Assembly (NCBI GenBank): GCA_949825045.1
Contig: OX463809.1
Coordinates: forward strand, 6,289,501 to 6,353,500
Direction of reading: 5' to 3'
From: Argyresthia goedartella
Taxonomy: Eukaryota; Arthropoda; Insecta; Lepidoptera; Argyresthiidae
Length of the DNA: 64,000 nucleotides
The translations under genes and the position numbers were made by a program. A model generated the notes under the pieces. That model did not search any database. It worked only from the letters and a program-made list of their open reading frames with translations, and had not been told where the DNA came from. Positions 31,705 through 43,202 of the stretch are shown piece after piece. Every line of letters begins with the position of its first letter. Positions within the stretch are counted from its first letter, which is position 1.

Positions 31705-32639
31705 AAAACTCTACACTAACTACGAGTAGGTAACATAAACTACCACATACTGATAACCTAATTATTCCCCGATCTGGCAGCCACAACTCTGCTGGCAACA
31801 CTGCCACCGGTTTATTAGTTTACTATAGTGCTCGTTCGAGTCCCGCCGGGACCCATACCACGTGTCCCGTGGCAGGAAGCCTGCACCAGTTGCTTTTGAA
31901 TAAATAACACATGTGCTTTGGAGATGCGGACGTGTAGCTCTTAAGGTAAATTGATTAATTAACCTGTCCACTCGCGTATGAATACCTAGTATGGACTTGC
32001 ATTCAATTTTAATTTAACTACCGTCCACTCGCGCATGAAGTATGGACTTGGAATAATATTTATATTTATTTTTATAAAATAATTACTACTACCCACTATT
32101 CTTTTTATTACTGGCAATACTGACCGGAAATAAAGAATAAACGTACCTTCTTTCTGGTATCTCACACTTGATTGGTCGACTGACTGAGTAAATAAAAAAA
32201 TAAAAAATCGGTAATGTGGCTGGCCGCCATGACAATTTGGTTTTTTATGGCCATTTTTTATGGCTATTGAGAGGGTTAAAGGAAAAGCTTCGTGAAGAAA
32301 GCTGGCTAGCCCTGAAATTGAGTATTGAATAAATTGGAAAACGTGGCACTATATTCTTATATATTTTCTTATAAATAGTATATATGAGAATTAAAATATA
32401 TAAAAATTATTTGATTGAAGTATTTTTTAATGTAATTATGAGAGGCTTTATATGCAATATTGGTACTTCATTGTGTAATTAAGTTTAATTTCAGATTACA
32501 TTGTTCGTTTGAGCTCGAAAGGAATTTTGCATTGTTTTTCACTGCATTGTTTTATTCAAAGCTTTGAGCTTTATAATTAAATCCATCAAAACTGGATATT
32601 TTCGAAAACGCTTTGTATATTTTACAAATTACGATATTA
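31705..32639. other. unassigned DNA
   Basis: 31975-32045 shows a short duplication (CCACTCGCGYATGAA twice). Otherwise nothing recognised. Confidence 0.35.
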
Positions 32640-32968
32640 AGTAATTAGTCCATGTTAAAGCGACTTAGTCGAAAAAGGGATATTACAATGATCAAGATTA
32701 CTTAAATGATGGGTCTGTATGGGGTTAATCTGGCTCAACACAGACCTTGCTGTTAATAATTTTGTAATTATATAGTCCAGCTTATTAATTATGATAATTA
32801 TATTATAATATTTGTATTAGTTAAGCACAAGCAATTTTTAAAAGAGATCTAAAAATCAATCTGTGGGAGTTTCTACGCCCTTCTTCTCTCACAGTGGTCC
32901 AATGTAGAGAAGTGGCAAAAAATGACGATTGATAAGTATATGTAAATATCTACAGTAATAAATTAACG
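32640..32968 (+). repeat. LINE C-terminal codons and 3' UTR
   Basis: Starts with the C-terminal coding end (ATGTTAAAGCGACTTAGTCG, giving YYNDQDYLNDGSVWG and a stop at about 32727) and continues with the 3' UTR to CTACAGTAATAAATTAA. It has the same order as 63050-63365. 5'-truncated. Confidence 0.75.
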
Positions 32969-33024
32969 TTGATTTTCGTTCGATCGTAACAATTTGTTAA
33001 GATCGAAATAACATAACACATCGT

Positions 33025-33240
33025 CCCGCCTTCGCCCATACGGGGTGGCAGAGGCACAATACTTGACAGGGGGCTAGCCCATCGCGCCGCTATGCAGATT
33101 CCTCACGATTTTTTCCGTCACCGTCGGAAAGTCCGTAGAATGTACTCAGAAAAATTATTTATCTCATTAGTACATGGGCAGCACCGTCGCATCTCCCATG
33201 TAAGAAGCGAGCGTGATACCCCTAGACCACGGAGGTCTTC
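33025..33240 (-). mobile_element. tRNA-derived SINE, minus orientation
   Basis: The plus strand has tail block ACGGGGTGGCAGAGGCACAA, body GGGGGCTAGCCCATCG and head complement (33182-33237, ending TAGACCACGGAGG). It is the same structure as the copy at 1-236. The B box is degraded. Confidence 0.65.
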
Positions 33241-36200
33241 AGATAATAAGGGTTATCAAACATGATCCCTATTATTTGTAAGCTTATCCTTAAAGTATTT
33301 TAATTTAATTAAGTACTACTTAATTTTCCTTTTTATTTTGATTAGTTTTACTAATTTAATCTAAAACATAAATCATATCACTACTTTAATGATTGTTAAT
33401 CAATAGGTACTCAACTATAATCAAATACCCGCAAGGAATATTCTAACACTAAGTGAAAACCTGTAATTGGCTTTCTAGTTGTAAGTTAGTATCTAAGTTA
33501 TATCACTACTGTTGGTTTTCCATGGTAATAAATAAATAAACAATTATTCATAAAGAACATGAGTTCTTTGGATATGAATCCATATTCTTTATCGCACAGA
33601 AAATATAATTGCACAGACAGTTACAAGAAATATTGTAATAAAAAATGGCTTATGTCTAAAGACAGATTTCTTCTCTCAATTAGTATTTATAAATGTCGCA
33701 ATGAAAATGTGGACCTTTAAATAACAGAACAGTTAAAAGTATTCACAAGCCCCAGATTACTTCTCGCGTCAAATTTTAACCCCTTTTGTACGAAGTTTCG
33801 CTAAACCTCGCTCATGAAACTTGCGATCTGACGGACTTTTAGAATCACAGTTTTTGTCCCCTACTGATAAAAAGATCATAGCCGGCAAACTAAGAAGCGC
33901 GCGCAAGCCGCACGCCGAGCGCCCAATATTTGCGAGCGCGGTATCAGGCGATAGAAGTAAGGCCACAATTTAAAGATTTTTAGCTATTGTTTACTGAAAA
34001 ACACATATTTATAGGGCTCTGTACCCAAAGGGTAAAAACGGGACCTCTTCGTTGCCTCGCATTTATATGTAATGTGTTCTTAATGATTTGAGTATTTAAT
34101 CTTGCTGACATTGAATTAAAAAAGTGTTAACCCATCTGTTAAATATATAAATAACATTATGAATCGCGTTTGCATTGGCAATATATTGCACTAATTGGGT
34201 GCTATTCTCCACGACACTACGTGGCTGGATGTGCGGTGACGATACATTGTTAACACCACAATCTCTACGTAAAATAAACGTATTTGTAAGTATTTGTATT
34301 TATCGGGATCGTGAACAGCGAGAAAGAAACAAAATAATGTAATCAGATATAATTTAGTTTCACCTATCCCGGGCTCAGACCGTCTGTAATCAAATCTTGC
34401 ACGTAGAATGTTAGCCACTTCCCGGTTTCCGATTGAGGTGAAATTTTGTATCCATATGGAAATAGGATGACAATGCAATACCTTTATGACATGGAGCTGA
34501 TCTGATAATGGAGCCTTTGGGCTCGACGAGTGAGTGAGAGAGTTCCATTATACAACTAGTAAAATCTTATTAAAAATAATAATGTTGATTTATATTTTTT
34601 ACTCAGTTTGGTAGACTAAAGGAGAGACAATGAGCCAACACAAATAATGACGTCAGTAACTGGAGTTTTTGGTTTGACGGCGGCGTCTGTTTTGTTTGGA
34701 GACTGGCTGCCAAATATGGCATTTGCGCCCTTCCCTGTCGCTATTTGTTTTCGTAAGAGAATCGGGCCCCAGATAAGTGTAATGTATATTTCGTGGCCAT
34801 ATCATAAAATTGATCATTTCATGATGTGGCCAATCAATTCATGTTCTCGCCGACCATTTCATGAAATGGTCAGAAATGGTTGAATTTCATAATGATTTGC
34901 CTTTGTAAATGTATTTCTATATACATATAAGCTTGTAAAGTGAACTTTCCTGTGTAATATATATGTATACACGAAATATACGAAGCTACACGAAGACTGT
35001 TTGGAGGCTTCGCTGCGCTCGCCCCCTGTTTGTTCAATGAAACATCTAATTCAGCAATGGTTGGCTACATCATGAAATGATCAATAGAAATAATATTTCA
35101 CGCCCACTGCTCGGAAATTTGGCAAAAGATAGTCTGTAATAGTGCCCAAAAACAAAGCATTTCACAGGGCAGCAAAAATATTGTTGGCTTGTTTTGTTAT
35201 GGGTCTGACAGATGTCAACAGATGGCGCTTCATGCCATGTCGGTTTTTAACGACATAGCGTCCGTCATGCTGTCGCGTCGCGTCGGTAAAAGCATATCTG
35301 ACGTGTGCTGTCAATTGTGCTGTGCAAATGGTGGAGTCCGCCAGACGGCGTTCCAAACCTAATTTATAAATAAAATAATTTTCTGAATAATAAAATTTAT
35401 TTCCCCGCAGTAGTCGTGAAAATCACTATGTAATGTCTCAGCCAAAACTGAAATATATCATATAATAAACCTAATATAATATTCCTGAGTAAGTAAGTTT
35501 TAGTTGACTCTGAAGTCAACTAAAAATTACTTGTCCGTCTATTGACCACTTTCCAGACTCTACAACAATGTACTAAGAATTTATTGATATGATAATAACA
35601 AATGTGCCACTTATTTTGTAGTAGTTTTGTATCCCAAGAATATGATCCTAAAGAGTAATATCTCTGTTCAATATTCAGGCAGCGGTAGGTACCTATATAC
35701 ACATAACCATGTATAAAACCTACGTTTTCTTGTACTACCTGTTTAAGATGTTTTATTTTCAGGACACTCTTCGCCGGTGTACTAGGACTAACAATAAGAT
35801 AGGCCGACCTACATTCTAATTTTAATTTGTGAGGCAAGGCACTACTGCAGTTAATAGCCTGGCCCAGCTAATTCCCTCTGTAACTGCACCATAAGTAGTC
35901 CAGTTGTAATTTGGCCAGTGATCGCAAGGCACTGCAAATAAGGTGGCAACAAAACAAACAAGCAACTCACCAATGATGCCGGTCCAATGGCGACTGGCTG
36001 TCATTATACAGAAGGCCTGGAACACAGGAAATGGACCTGGAATAAACAGTAAGAGCAATGAGCATCGATGAAGGAAATGGCGTCTTGCTAACAATGCCAG
36101 AGACTGGAAAAGCGCGGAAAATTCAATGAATATCAGCATGGCAACCCCAATAATGTACATCTATCTATTATTAGGAAAAAATATAATTAAGTATTTGTCA

Positions 36201-36277
36201 GTTTAGACATGTGAAATGTTGTTGATATATATAAAGTTTGAAAATAATTCCAGTCTATACTTTAATTAGTCAGACTT
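33241..36277. other. unassigned DNA
   Basis: Contains a perfect 20-bp palindrome GACCATTTCATGAAATGGTC (34852-34871) with related TCATGAAATGATC motifs at 34815 and 35070, suggesting a small dispersed repeat. Two adjacent minus frames at 35520-35837 and 35822-36160 are not recognised. Confidence 0.35.
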
Positions 36278-36690
36278 AAGGTGATGCGAATAAAATATGG
36301 GGTTTCTTTCGAATCCATTTACTCCACTACAAAGTCATTTAAAGATTTGATTTTTGGGTTATCGTATATTGAGTATTTGATTAGGATTCTCACTGAAACG
36401 CGATCGGATGAAATTTTCTCGATAGAATTTAATTACGAAAAGACCTCCAAATTGTTTTATTTGTTCCTGTAATTCTGAAATCCTACCTTATTTCTTTGCG
36501 GAACTGCATTCAAAATGTGGATATTATGTATTCGACAAAATGGCGTAGTTGATTTTTAAACACTTTTTATGTGGTTTTGCGCTACATTATTTTAGTTTGA
36601 GTCGAGCGCATTGTTTGCGCTCTCTTTTCTTTCTTATGTGGAAGTAATTACGGTGTCACTTTCGTTTACATTAGTATTCCTTTTTTATAT
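36278..36690 (+). repeat. AAGGTGATGCG repeat, copy 1
   Basis: About 410 bp that recur inverted at 39815-40175: shared blocks include TCGAATCCATT, CGAAAAG next to AATTTAATTACG, AAAATGGCGTAG-like, GTTTGCGCTCTCTTTTC and CACTTTCGTTTACATT. The terminus AAGGTGATGCG resembles both ends of the second copy. Confidence 0.65.
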
Positions 36691-37658
36691 GTTTCTGTCC
36701 TGTCAGTGTAAGTTTCACATTCGATGAAAGATTTTAGCTTAGAATTGCTGGGATTAACAGCAGCTTAAGCTCTAAAGATGTAGCTTAGCGGCAAGGGTAG
36801 GGTAACCTGCAAGTCAATTGTATTGGTGCTAAAAATTTTAAAAAAATTTGTAATTTTACGCCTAATAATTTGAAAACGTTTTGCGAAAATGCGATACGAG
36901 ATTAATATCGTTGAGTCATCGTGTTACCCTGCCAAATACACAAACTCTCATAAGTGGGACATTCCCAGACAAGTCCCCTACTTGTCTCTCAACTCCAAGA
37001 CAACACCCAAGAAAATCAACCGACATCCATTCTATGATTTCCACGTCTCACTAACACAGATAGCCAATAAAAAACCACAAGTAAGTCGAGTTCATTTTAT
37101 CGAGTTCTCACGAGCGCTGCGCTTGCGTCACTGCTACGTGTTTGCGTCGCGTCCTCAGAAAAAATGAGTCGGTGTGTTGCAAACGGCGAGATTCGCGAGA
37201 GAAAGCAAACTGCTCCATCGTTGGTGTCGAAAGGTGGACCGAAATTGAACCGATGTTTATTTACTTGACTGGACTTATTGTAGCTGACTGGTCGAACAAT
37301 GAAGTTCGCTGATTCTAGGTACCTATCAAATATAAATCGGAATTTATTGGGGAAAAAAACAATAAAACAAAAACACACCACGAAACCATTATATCTCCAT
37401 AACTGCGAAGATGGGCCAGCTCCCTTTCATGGAAAATGGAGTTTGAATATCTGATTAACCGTTGGCGCAAATGTGCTTCTTCCACTGCGTATGGAAATCA
37501 CCGTGACGCTTGGATTGTTTTTTGTCATCGACGTCTGCAATGCATTTCCGGATCCGAATCAATCAAGCGCCATTGACAAACATCTAAATAGCAATGTCCC
37601 AACACATTTAGGCAAACGTTTGCAGTTGTTCGTGGCTTACCGAACTTATAAATCTGAC
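36691..37658. other. unassigned DNA
   Basis: No recognised gene. 37425-37500 contains a degenerate SINE-tail-like stretch (CTTCCACTGCGTATGG). Confidence 0.35.
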
Positions 37659-37905
37659 TACCCGAATGGCCGAGTCGGCAGTGACCCTGCCTACGAAGCC
37701 AAGGGTCCCGGGTTCGCGTCCCGGTGGGGACAAATATTTGTTTGATGAGAACGGATGTTTGTACCCTTGTCATGGTTGTTTAACTATCTAAGTATAATAT
37801 TTATCTATATAATTATGTGTATCGTTGTCTAGTACCCAAGATACAGGGAATCCTAGTTTGTGGCTAGATCAATGTGTGTAAATAAAGTCCAAGGTATTAT
37901 TATTT
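37659..37905 (+). mobile_element. tRNA-derived SINE family 2, copy 1
   Basis: A box TGGCCGAGTCGG (37667-37678) and B box GGTTCGCGTCC (37711-37721) are followed by a body with TTTGATGAGAACGGATG and GTATCGTTGTCTAGTACCC, ending in AAGGTATTATTATT. The copy at 41089-41340 is closely similar. The head cannot fold into a paired tRNA acceptor stem. Confidence 0.8.
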
Positions 37906-38579
37906 GATGATGTATATATTAGTTGATGATGTTCTCAAACAATAAACAAATGGTTGTGCCAATTTCAGTCCACATAGCTTAGTTCGTGATGTAATTAGTA
38001 TCGTATACGTTTAGTGATGTGATGAAACGTGCTGTATATGAATGAATGCAATAAGTGTGGTAAATGCATCGGTTTTTATGCCAGTAAAAAGGATAGATTG
38101 GCTGAAACTCATGCAAGTTTAAGAATCGACTAAGGAAAGCCGGTGCGAGTTCCGTCAAGCGATAGCTGACAATTTGGTCTGCGTTTCGTTACACTTGGCA
38201 GCCCGGCCCAACAGGTGGACCGCGTAACTTTGACGTTCGATAGCAAAAATGTATGGAATGTGGTGTTTCAAAGTTGAACCGTAGATTAAGGTTATTTAGT
38301 ATTCTGTGATTAAGGCTCGGGTATCGGTAAAATTAGCAAATAGATCCGTGGCAGTTGAAATTTTGGACAAAACTATTTTAAAATAAAGTTAAGACAGCAT
38401 GGCTGTGACGCTCTACTCATTGACAGAAAAGTGCAAAATTGAATGTTTGTTATTTATTTTCCAAAACCGCTGATTGTTTCTATAAAATATACAGGCACAT
38501 ACACTGCGTCTGGTCCCACACAAGGATACCCTGTGGGAACCAGAAACATCGATGTCATACCTATATAAACAGCCAAGAA
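37906..38579. other. unassigned DNA
   Basis: No recognised feature apart from the start of the SINE below. Confidence 0.35.
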
Positions 38580-38685
38580 CTAGTTTTTTTTTTTCTTTCA
38601 TCCCCAGCCGGGGATCAAACCCTGGACCTCCTGCATGGGAGGCAGAGCGACAATCGCAGCGCCACAGAGGTCATCCAAGTTCAGT
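38580..38685 (-). repeat. tRNA-like SINE head, minus
   Basis: Reverse complement contains GGTCCAGGGTTTGATCCCC (B-box-like) and TGTGGCGCTGCGATTGTC (A-box-like). The body probably continues to about 38510 past a poly-T run. A different head from the other SINEs here. Confidence 0.5.
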
Positions 38686-39014
38686 AATTCTAATTTTAAG
38701 CAATTTAAGATATTTTGAATACCTATTTTTTTTAAAAAGAACCATAACAATATTTTTTTTAGATCCCCAGAAATAACAAGTTTTGGATGAAAATCATCTA
38801 TTTAGTATTTCTTTCAGATGGAAGCTGTGTTGTTGACCCCATGATGTTTTCAAAAACTATGATTTAAGGGATGTCATCATCATAGCATATATTTTTTCTG
38901 GATTCTTAAAGTGTCTCCTTTATCATGAATAATGCTTCAAGTATCGACATGGAATCGCCCGAAGCAAATGCCGTCACGCCAGATGTTGCATGGTTAGTGT
39001 TAAATTAAGAAATT

Positions 39015-40175
39015 AAGGTGATACGGAAAACAATATGAATACTCAAAATCAAATCAAATCAAAAATCATTTATTTCCATAGGATGTTGTTACATCACTTA
39101 GATCCGTCATTACATTTTTTGGGTGAGTTCACTAACACAATGGCGGAATCTGTGGAGAAGAGCTCACCGAAGAAACTCCACAGTCGTCGCATCTTTTGCG
39201 TTTCCTTTTTTAAATAAAATATTGTCAAATTACAAAATGAATGCTAATTATATATCGAAACAGCCTGTTACTCAAACAATCTATTCCCATGGACATCTGA
39301 AGATTTCTTCATACTCTGAGAGATTTCTTCAAAGAAACCAACATCCTAACAATTGCAAGTCAATATATCTATGAAAACATAATGTATGTGAGGAAAAATA
39401 TCAGTAGCTTTAAAACCATTGATAGCCGCCACAATATGTGCAAACTAGAAATAAACATAAACTTTCTTTTCCAATGTTCAGACTCACAAAAGTTAGCAGT
39501 TCTTTTATGGGACATACGCTTCTACAATAAAATTCCGCAAGAAATACAAAAGTTACTGAAGCTCACTTTGTGCACAAAGGCCTACTACAAAATTCATGAC
39601 TTTTTACTCTTGTAAAAAAGTCGCTGGCATACCGACATCTGGCATTAAACCAGTTCATTGCACCCTATATATTATGTACTATTTAATAATTAGGCACCTA
39701 CTTAATGTTATATTATGCTTGTTTAATTATGTTATGTTGTTCATTAATTCTAAATTTTTGTGCGATTATGAATAGAATCTTTGAACTGAACTGAACTGAA
39801 CAATATATATCAAAGGAATACGAATGTAAACGAAAGTGACAGCGTTAATTACTGCCACACAAGAAAGAAAAGAGAGCGCAAACAATGCGCTCGACTCCAA
39901 CTAAAATAACGTAGCGTCAAACCACATAAAAATTGTTTAAAAATAAACTAGGTACGCTATTTTGTCAAAAATATTTTCGTAATTAGTTAGGATTTCAAAA
40001 TTGCAGGAAAAAGTAAAACAATTTAGATGCCTTTTCGTAATTAAATTCCACCGAGAAAAATTCATCCAATCGCGTTTTTCTGTATCATGTACTCAATAAA
40101 CGTTAACCCAAAAATGATGTCTTTATGGTAGAGTGAATGGATTCGAAAAAAAAAACGTTTTTTCCGTTGCACCTC
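39015..40175. repeat. AAGGTGATACGG repeat, copy 2, split by a LINE
   Basis: The left terminus AAGGTGATACGGAAAACAAT (39015-39034) is inverted relative to the right terminus (CCGTTGCACCTC, ending about 40175). The right half (39815-40175) is the reverse of 36278-36690. A LINE fills 39043-39800. This suggests a short TIR-bearing DNA element of about 400 bp present twice in opposite orientations. Confidence 0.55.
39043..39800 (+). pseudogene. LINE C-terminal fragment and tail inside the repeat
   Basis: 39382-39615 reads MYVRKNISSFKTIDSRHN, then LLWDIRFYNKIPQEIQKLLK, the C-terminal tail typical of Jockey-type LINEs (with the FYNKIP block). The 3' UTR (39640-39790) matches 15700-15897 and ends in repeated CTGAA. 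The left end at 39043-39080 holds a CAAAT-repeat that may be the tail of another LINE in minus orientation. Confidence 0.6.
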
Positions 40176-40496
40176 AAATAGATTATTTGAAAACCATTCT
40201 GTTGCACTTTGTATAAAAGTAATTAGTGGGATAACAGGAATTATGCATGAGATTCAGTGGTTAACTGGAAGCACAGGACCGTCGCTAATTGCTTTCGAGT
40301 ACAAAAGTAGGATCATCAAAGTGAACCGTCATTAAATTACCTTCATGACGCGACTACGAAATGATCCGTCCTCTGATGTATTTGTAATCCCTTTCCTAAG
40401 TATAAGTAATTTGTATAACATTTATTGTATAAACAGGAATCCCAAAGGCCATATAATTTATTACTCGTATACCTCGCTCCACGAGTTATGAGCCTT
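40176..40496. other. unassigned DNA
   Basis: No recognised feature. Confidence 0.35.
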
Positions 40497-40712
40497 AAAT
40501 TATGGCCTTGAATGCGCAGTAGTCACTTTTCAATACCTGTACATATGCGCTGCAATTCCCGCCAACGTCGCCCAGGGCTCTTAATTCGTGGCGCGATGTA
40601 TATACGTCGCGCCACACGTTATGAGCGGTGGCCTTGAATGCAAAGTAGTCACTTTGCAATACCTGTATAGTCGCCCAGCGCTCTTAATTCCTGGCGCGAG
40701 GTATACCTACAG
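40497..40712. repeat. partial tandem repeat, also found at 21655-21757
   Basis: GGCCTTGAATGC followed by AGTAGTCACTTT occurs at 40504 and again at 40630. Each unit leads into CGCCCAG-GCTCTTAATTC and TGGCGCGAGGTATA. The same run is present once at 21655-21757. It is non-coding. Confidence 0.7.
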
Positions 40713-41088
40713 TAGACCGTTAATGTCATTCAGCACATAGCAGAGTCCAGACCCTGAAACTTTTGAACGTGGCGATCAAAAAGAGCTTCGCGAATCGATT
40801 TATTCGAGCACACAATCGAGATTAGTTTCCAGTCACTCACAGAAAAATACAATTTTCAATCTTTCATTTGTTAAATGTTTTCGTTTAGAAAGTTTTCAGT
40901 TGATAGATTAGATTTTTAAACCAAAAGCTCTTTGAAGTTATACTTAGTTGTTCTTTAAAACCTAAAGGCAAAACAATTACAAATATACTTTCGAATTTAC
41001 GTATTTAAATGTAATTCCTTTGTAGAATTCTTAGAATTTCTTCTTAACGACCCAATCCCGTTGGAGGCATCGCGATTATCAACCGACG

Positions 41089-41340
41089 ACCTGAATGGCC
41101 GAGTCGGTAGTGACCCTGCCTACGAATCCAAGGGTCCTGGGTTCGAGTCCCGGTGGGGGCAAACATTTGTTTGATGAGAACGGATGTTTGTACCCTAGTC
41201 ATGGTTGTTTATCTATATCTAAGTATAATATTTATCTATATAAGTATGTGTATCGTTGTCTAGTACCCAAGGTACAGGGAATCCTAGTTTGGGGCTAGAT
41301 CAATGTGTGTAAATAGTGTCCAAGGTATTATTATTATTAT
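41089..41340 (+). mobile_element. tRNA-derived SINE family 2, copy 2
   Basis: A box TGGCCGAGTCGG (41096-41107), B box GGTTCGAGTCC (41140-41150) and the same body and AAGGTATTATTATTATTAT tail as the copy at 37659-37905. The B box matches the pol III consensus better than copy 1, which has GCG in place of GAG. Confidence 0.82.
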
Positions 41341-41740
41341 AACCTCATGCCATGGTAATAAAATCCAAATCCTATAACGGGAAAATGTCTTCCCGGCAAG
41401 ACATGGGCCGGTGTGAAGTTAATGGCGGTGTAACAACTAGGTTAATTTCGCCATTGTAGCCTTTTTACAAATTTTACTGTATTTGGACAAGTTCCCTTTT
41501 GTAAAATCTGGTAAATTTATTTTTGATTAGTTGCTCGTTAGCACTACCCAAGGCGACCGTGCAGGGTTGCGGGATCCGAGTGTTTCCTGCGGACGTTAGC
41601 AACTGTTCCCCGCGTAGCAAAATACAATGGACAGAAACATCGACGTACTAAATGTCAAATTGGAAGGTATGGAAATGGGACATCCCATATTTTTCCAAAT
41701 TCCAAATGTCTTTATTACTGTAGATATTTACATATACACA

Positions 41741-43038
41741 GTCAGGTCATAAGTTCTGTCACAAAATAAAAACTTTTGAATTTAGAACGCTGGCCAAAAA
41801 AAAGTTTATTGAATTCTAATTTCGAATTTTTCATGAAAATAAAAATGTGTACTTTCTAGAATTTTCCTTATTTTTAAATATGGAGTGGACACTTAAAGAA
41901 GACCGTGTCGCAGTTATTGCGTTGCATCGTTGCGGTTACGCGCCAATTCAGATTTTCGACTTACTGAAAAATTTGAATGTAACCAAAAGATTCGTTTATC
42001 GTACCATAAAACGATACAATGAAGACTCTAGTGTAGATGACAGGTCAAGAAGTGGTCGCCCTCGATCTGTTAGGACTCCAGCAGTGAAAAAAGCTGTGAA
42101 GGCGCGTATTCAAAGAAATGCCATACGTAAGCAGAAACGGTTGGTCCTTCAGATGGGGTTAAGCAGGACCACGGTGAAAAGGGTGTTAAATGAAGACTTA
42201 GGGCTTAGGGCATATCGAAGAAAAACAGGACATCGTTTGGACGCTCGTTTAAGGGACCTGAGACTGAAGAGATGCCGCGCTTTGTTGAAGCGGTACGCGA
42301 GAACAAAGCATCGGGAAATTCTTTTTTCGGATGAAAAAATTTTTACCGTGGAAGAGAGCTACAACAAACAAAATGATAAGGTGTACGCACACAGCAGTGA
42401 AGAAGCGAGCAACCATATTCCGCGTGTCCAACGAGGTCATTTTCCATCCTCGCTCATGGTTTGGTTGGGAGTCTCTTATTGGGGCTTAACTGAGGTACAT
42501 TTTTGTGAGAAAGGCGTAAAAACGAATGCAGTTGTGTATCAAAATACAGTCCTCAAGAACCTTGTGGAACCTGTTTCTCATACCATGTTTAATAACAGGC
42601 ACTGGGTATTCCAACAAGATTCTGCGCCAGCTCATAGAGCGAAAAGCACACAAGACTGGCTGGCGGCGCGTGAAATCGACTTCATCCGGCACGAAGACTG
42701 GCCCTCCTCCAGTCCAGATTTGAGTCCGTTAGATTACAAGATTAGATTACACTTGGAGGAAAAGGCCTGCTTAAAGCCTCATCCTGATTTGGAGTCACTC
42801 AAGGCATCCTTGATTAAGGCAGCCGCCGATATTGACATGGACCTCGTTCGTGCTGCGATAGACGACTGGCCGCGCAGAATAAAGGCCTGTATTCAAAATC
42901 GCGGGGGTCATTTTGAATAAACTTTATTACCATAAGAATCTATGTTTTATTAAGTTCATTTTACCATATAAATGTTTACATAAATAATAAACATGTCTAA
43001 ATTATTTCATATTGCACATGTGACAGAACTTATGACCT
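41741..43038 (+). mobile_element. maT-type (DD37D) mariner, copy 2, intact ORF
   Basis: The left inverted end is 41741-41763 (GTCAGGTCATAAGTTCTG). The right end (43019-43038) matches the inner 20 bp, but the outermost bases differ and TA follows. About 1298 bp long. It is inserted in the 3' UTR of a minus-oriented LINE. Confidence 0.92.
41880..42920 (+). CDS. maT mariner transposase (DD37D), full-length ORF
   Basis: Cut-and-paste transposase acting in the nucleus on the element's inverted ends. The longest frame starts at 41847 (357 codons). I favour the ATG at 41880 (MEWTLKEDR, 346 residues), which gives the usual mariner length and drops an AT-rich extension. Counting from the longer start, residues about 15-115 form two helix-turn-helix regions joined by RSGRPRSVRTPAV. 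The catalytic residues are D162 (LFSDEKIF), D258 (VFQQDSAPAH) and D296 (SPDLSPLDYKI), with 37 residues between the last two: the DD37D signature of the maT group. It ends at TAA before the 3' inverted end. A Trp conserved in copy 1 after DYKI is Arg here, so activity is not assured even though the frame is intact. Confidence 0.93.
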   Translation: MEWTLKEDRVAVIALHRCGYAPIQIFDLLKNLNVTKRFVYRTIKRYNEDSSVDDRSRSGRPRSVRTPAVKKAVKARIQRNAIRKQKRLVLQMGLSRTTVKRVLNEDLGLRAYRRKTGHRLDARLRDLRLKRCRALLKRYARTKHREILFSDEKIFTVEESYNKQNDKVYAHSSEEASNHIPRVQRGHFPSSLMVWLGVSYWGLTEVHFCEKGVKTNAVVYQNTVLKNLVEPVSHTMFNNRHWVFQQDSAPAHRAKSTQDWLAAREIDFIRHEDWPSSSPDLSPLDYKIRLHLEEKACLKPHPDLESLKASLIKAAADIDMDLVRAAIDDWPRRIKACIQNRGGHFE

Positions 43039-43142
43039 TAGCAATCGTCATTTTTTGCCACTTCTCTTCATTGGACCACTGTGAACTCTGTGAACACTGG
43101 AAACTCCCACAGATTGATTTTTAGATCTCTTTTAAAAATTGC

Positions 43143-43202
43143 TTATGCTTAATAATACAATATATATATATATATATATATATATAGTATTATTAAGCAT
43201 AA
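43143..43202. repeat. 60-bp palindrome with (AT)n centre
   Basis: Perfect 16-bp arms TTATGCTTAATAATAC (43143-43158) and its complement (43187-43202) surround an AT dinucleotide run. It lies in the LINE 3' UTR where other copies have only TAAGCA-type sequence, so it seems to be a local expansion able to form a cruciform. Confidence 0.85.

Noticed and set aside
33769..33966. 65-codon minus-strand ORF in a GC-richer patch
   Set aside because: No domain recognised; the patch may be part of a dispersed repeat.
35520..36160. Two adjacent minus-strand ORFs (105 and 112 codons), one hydrophobic
   Set aside because: The composition suggests a membrane segment but no family was recognised and the frames do not join clearly. 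A decayed receptor gene was considered without evidence.
41096..41150. tRNA gene
   Set aside because: A and B boxes are present, but there is no paired acceptor stem and the sequence continues into a shared SINE body and tail; the same holds at 37667 and 24859.
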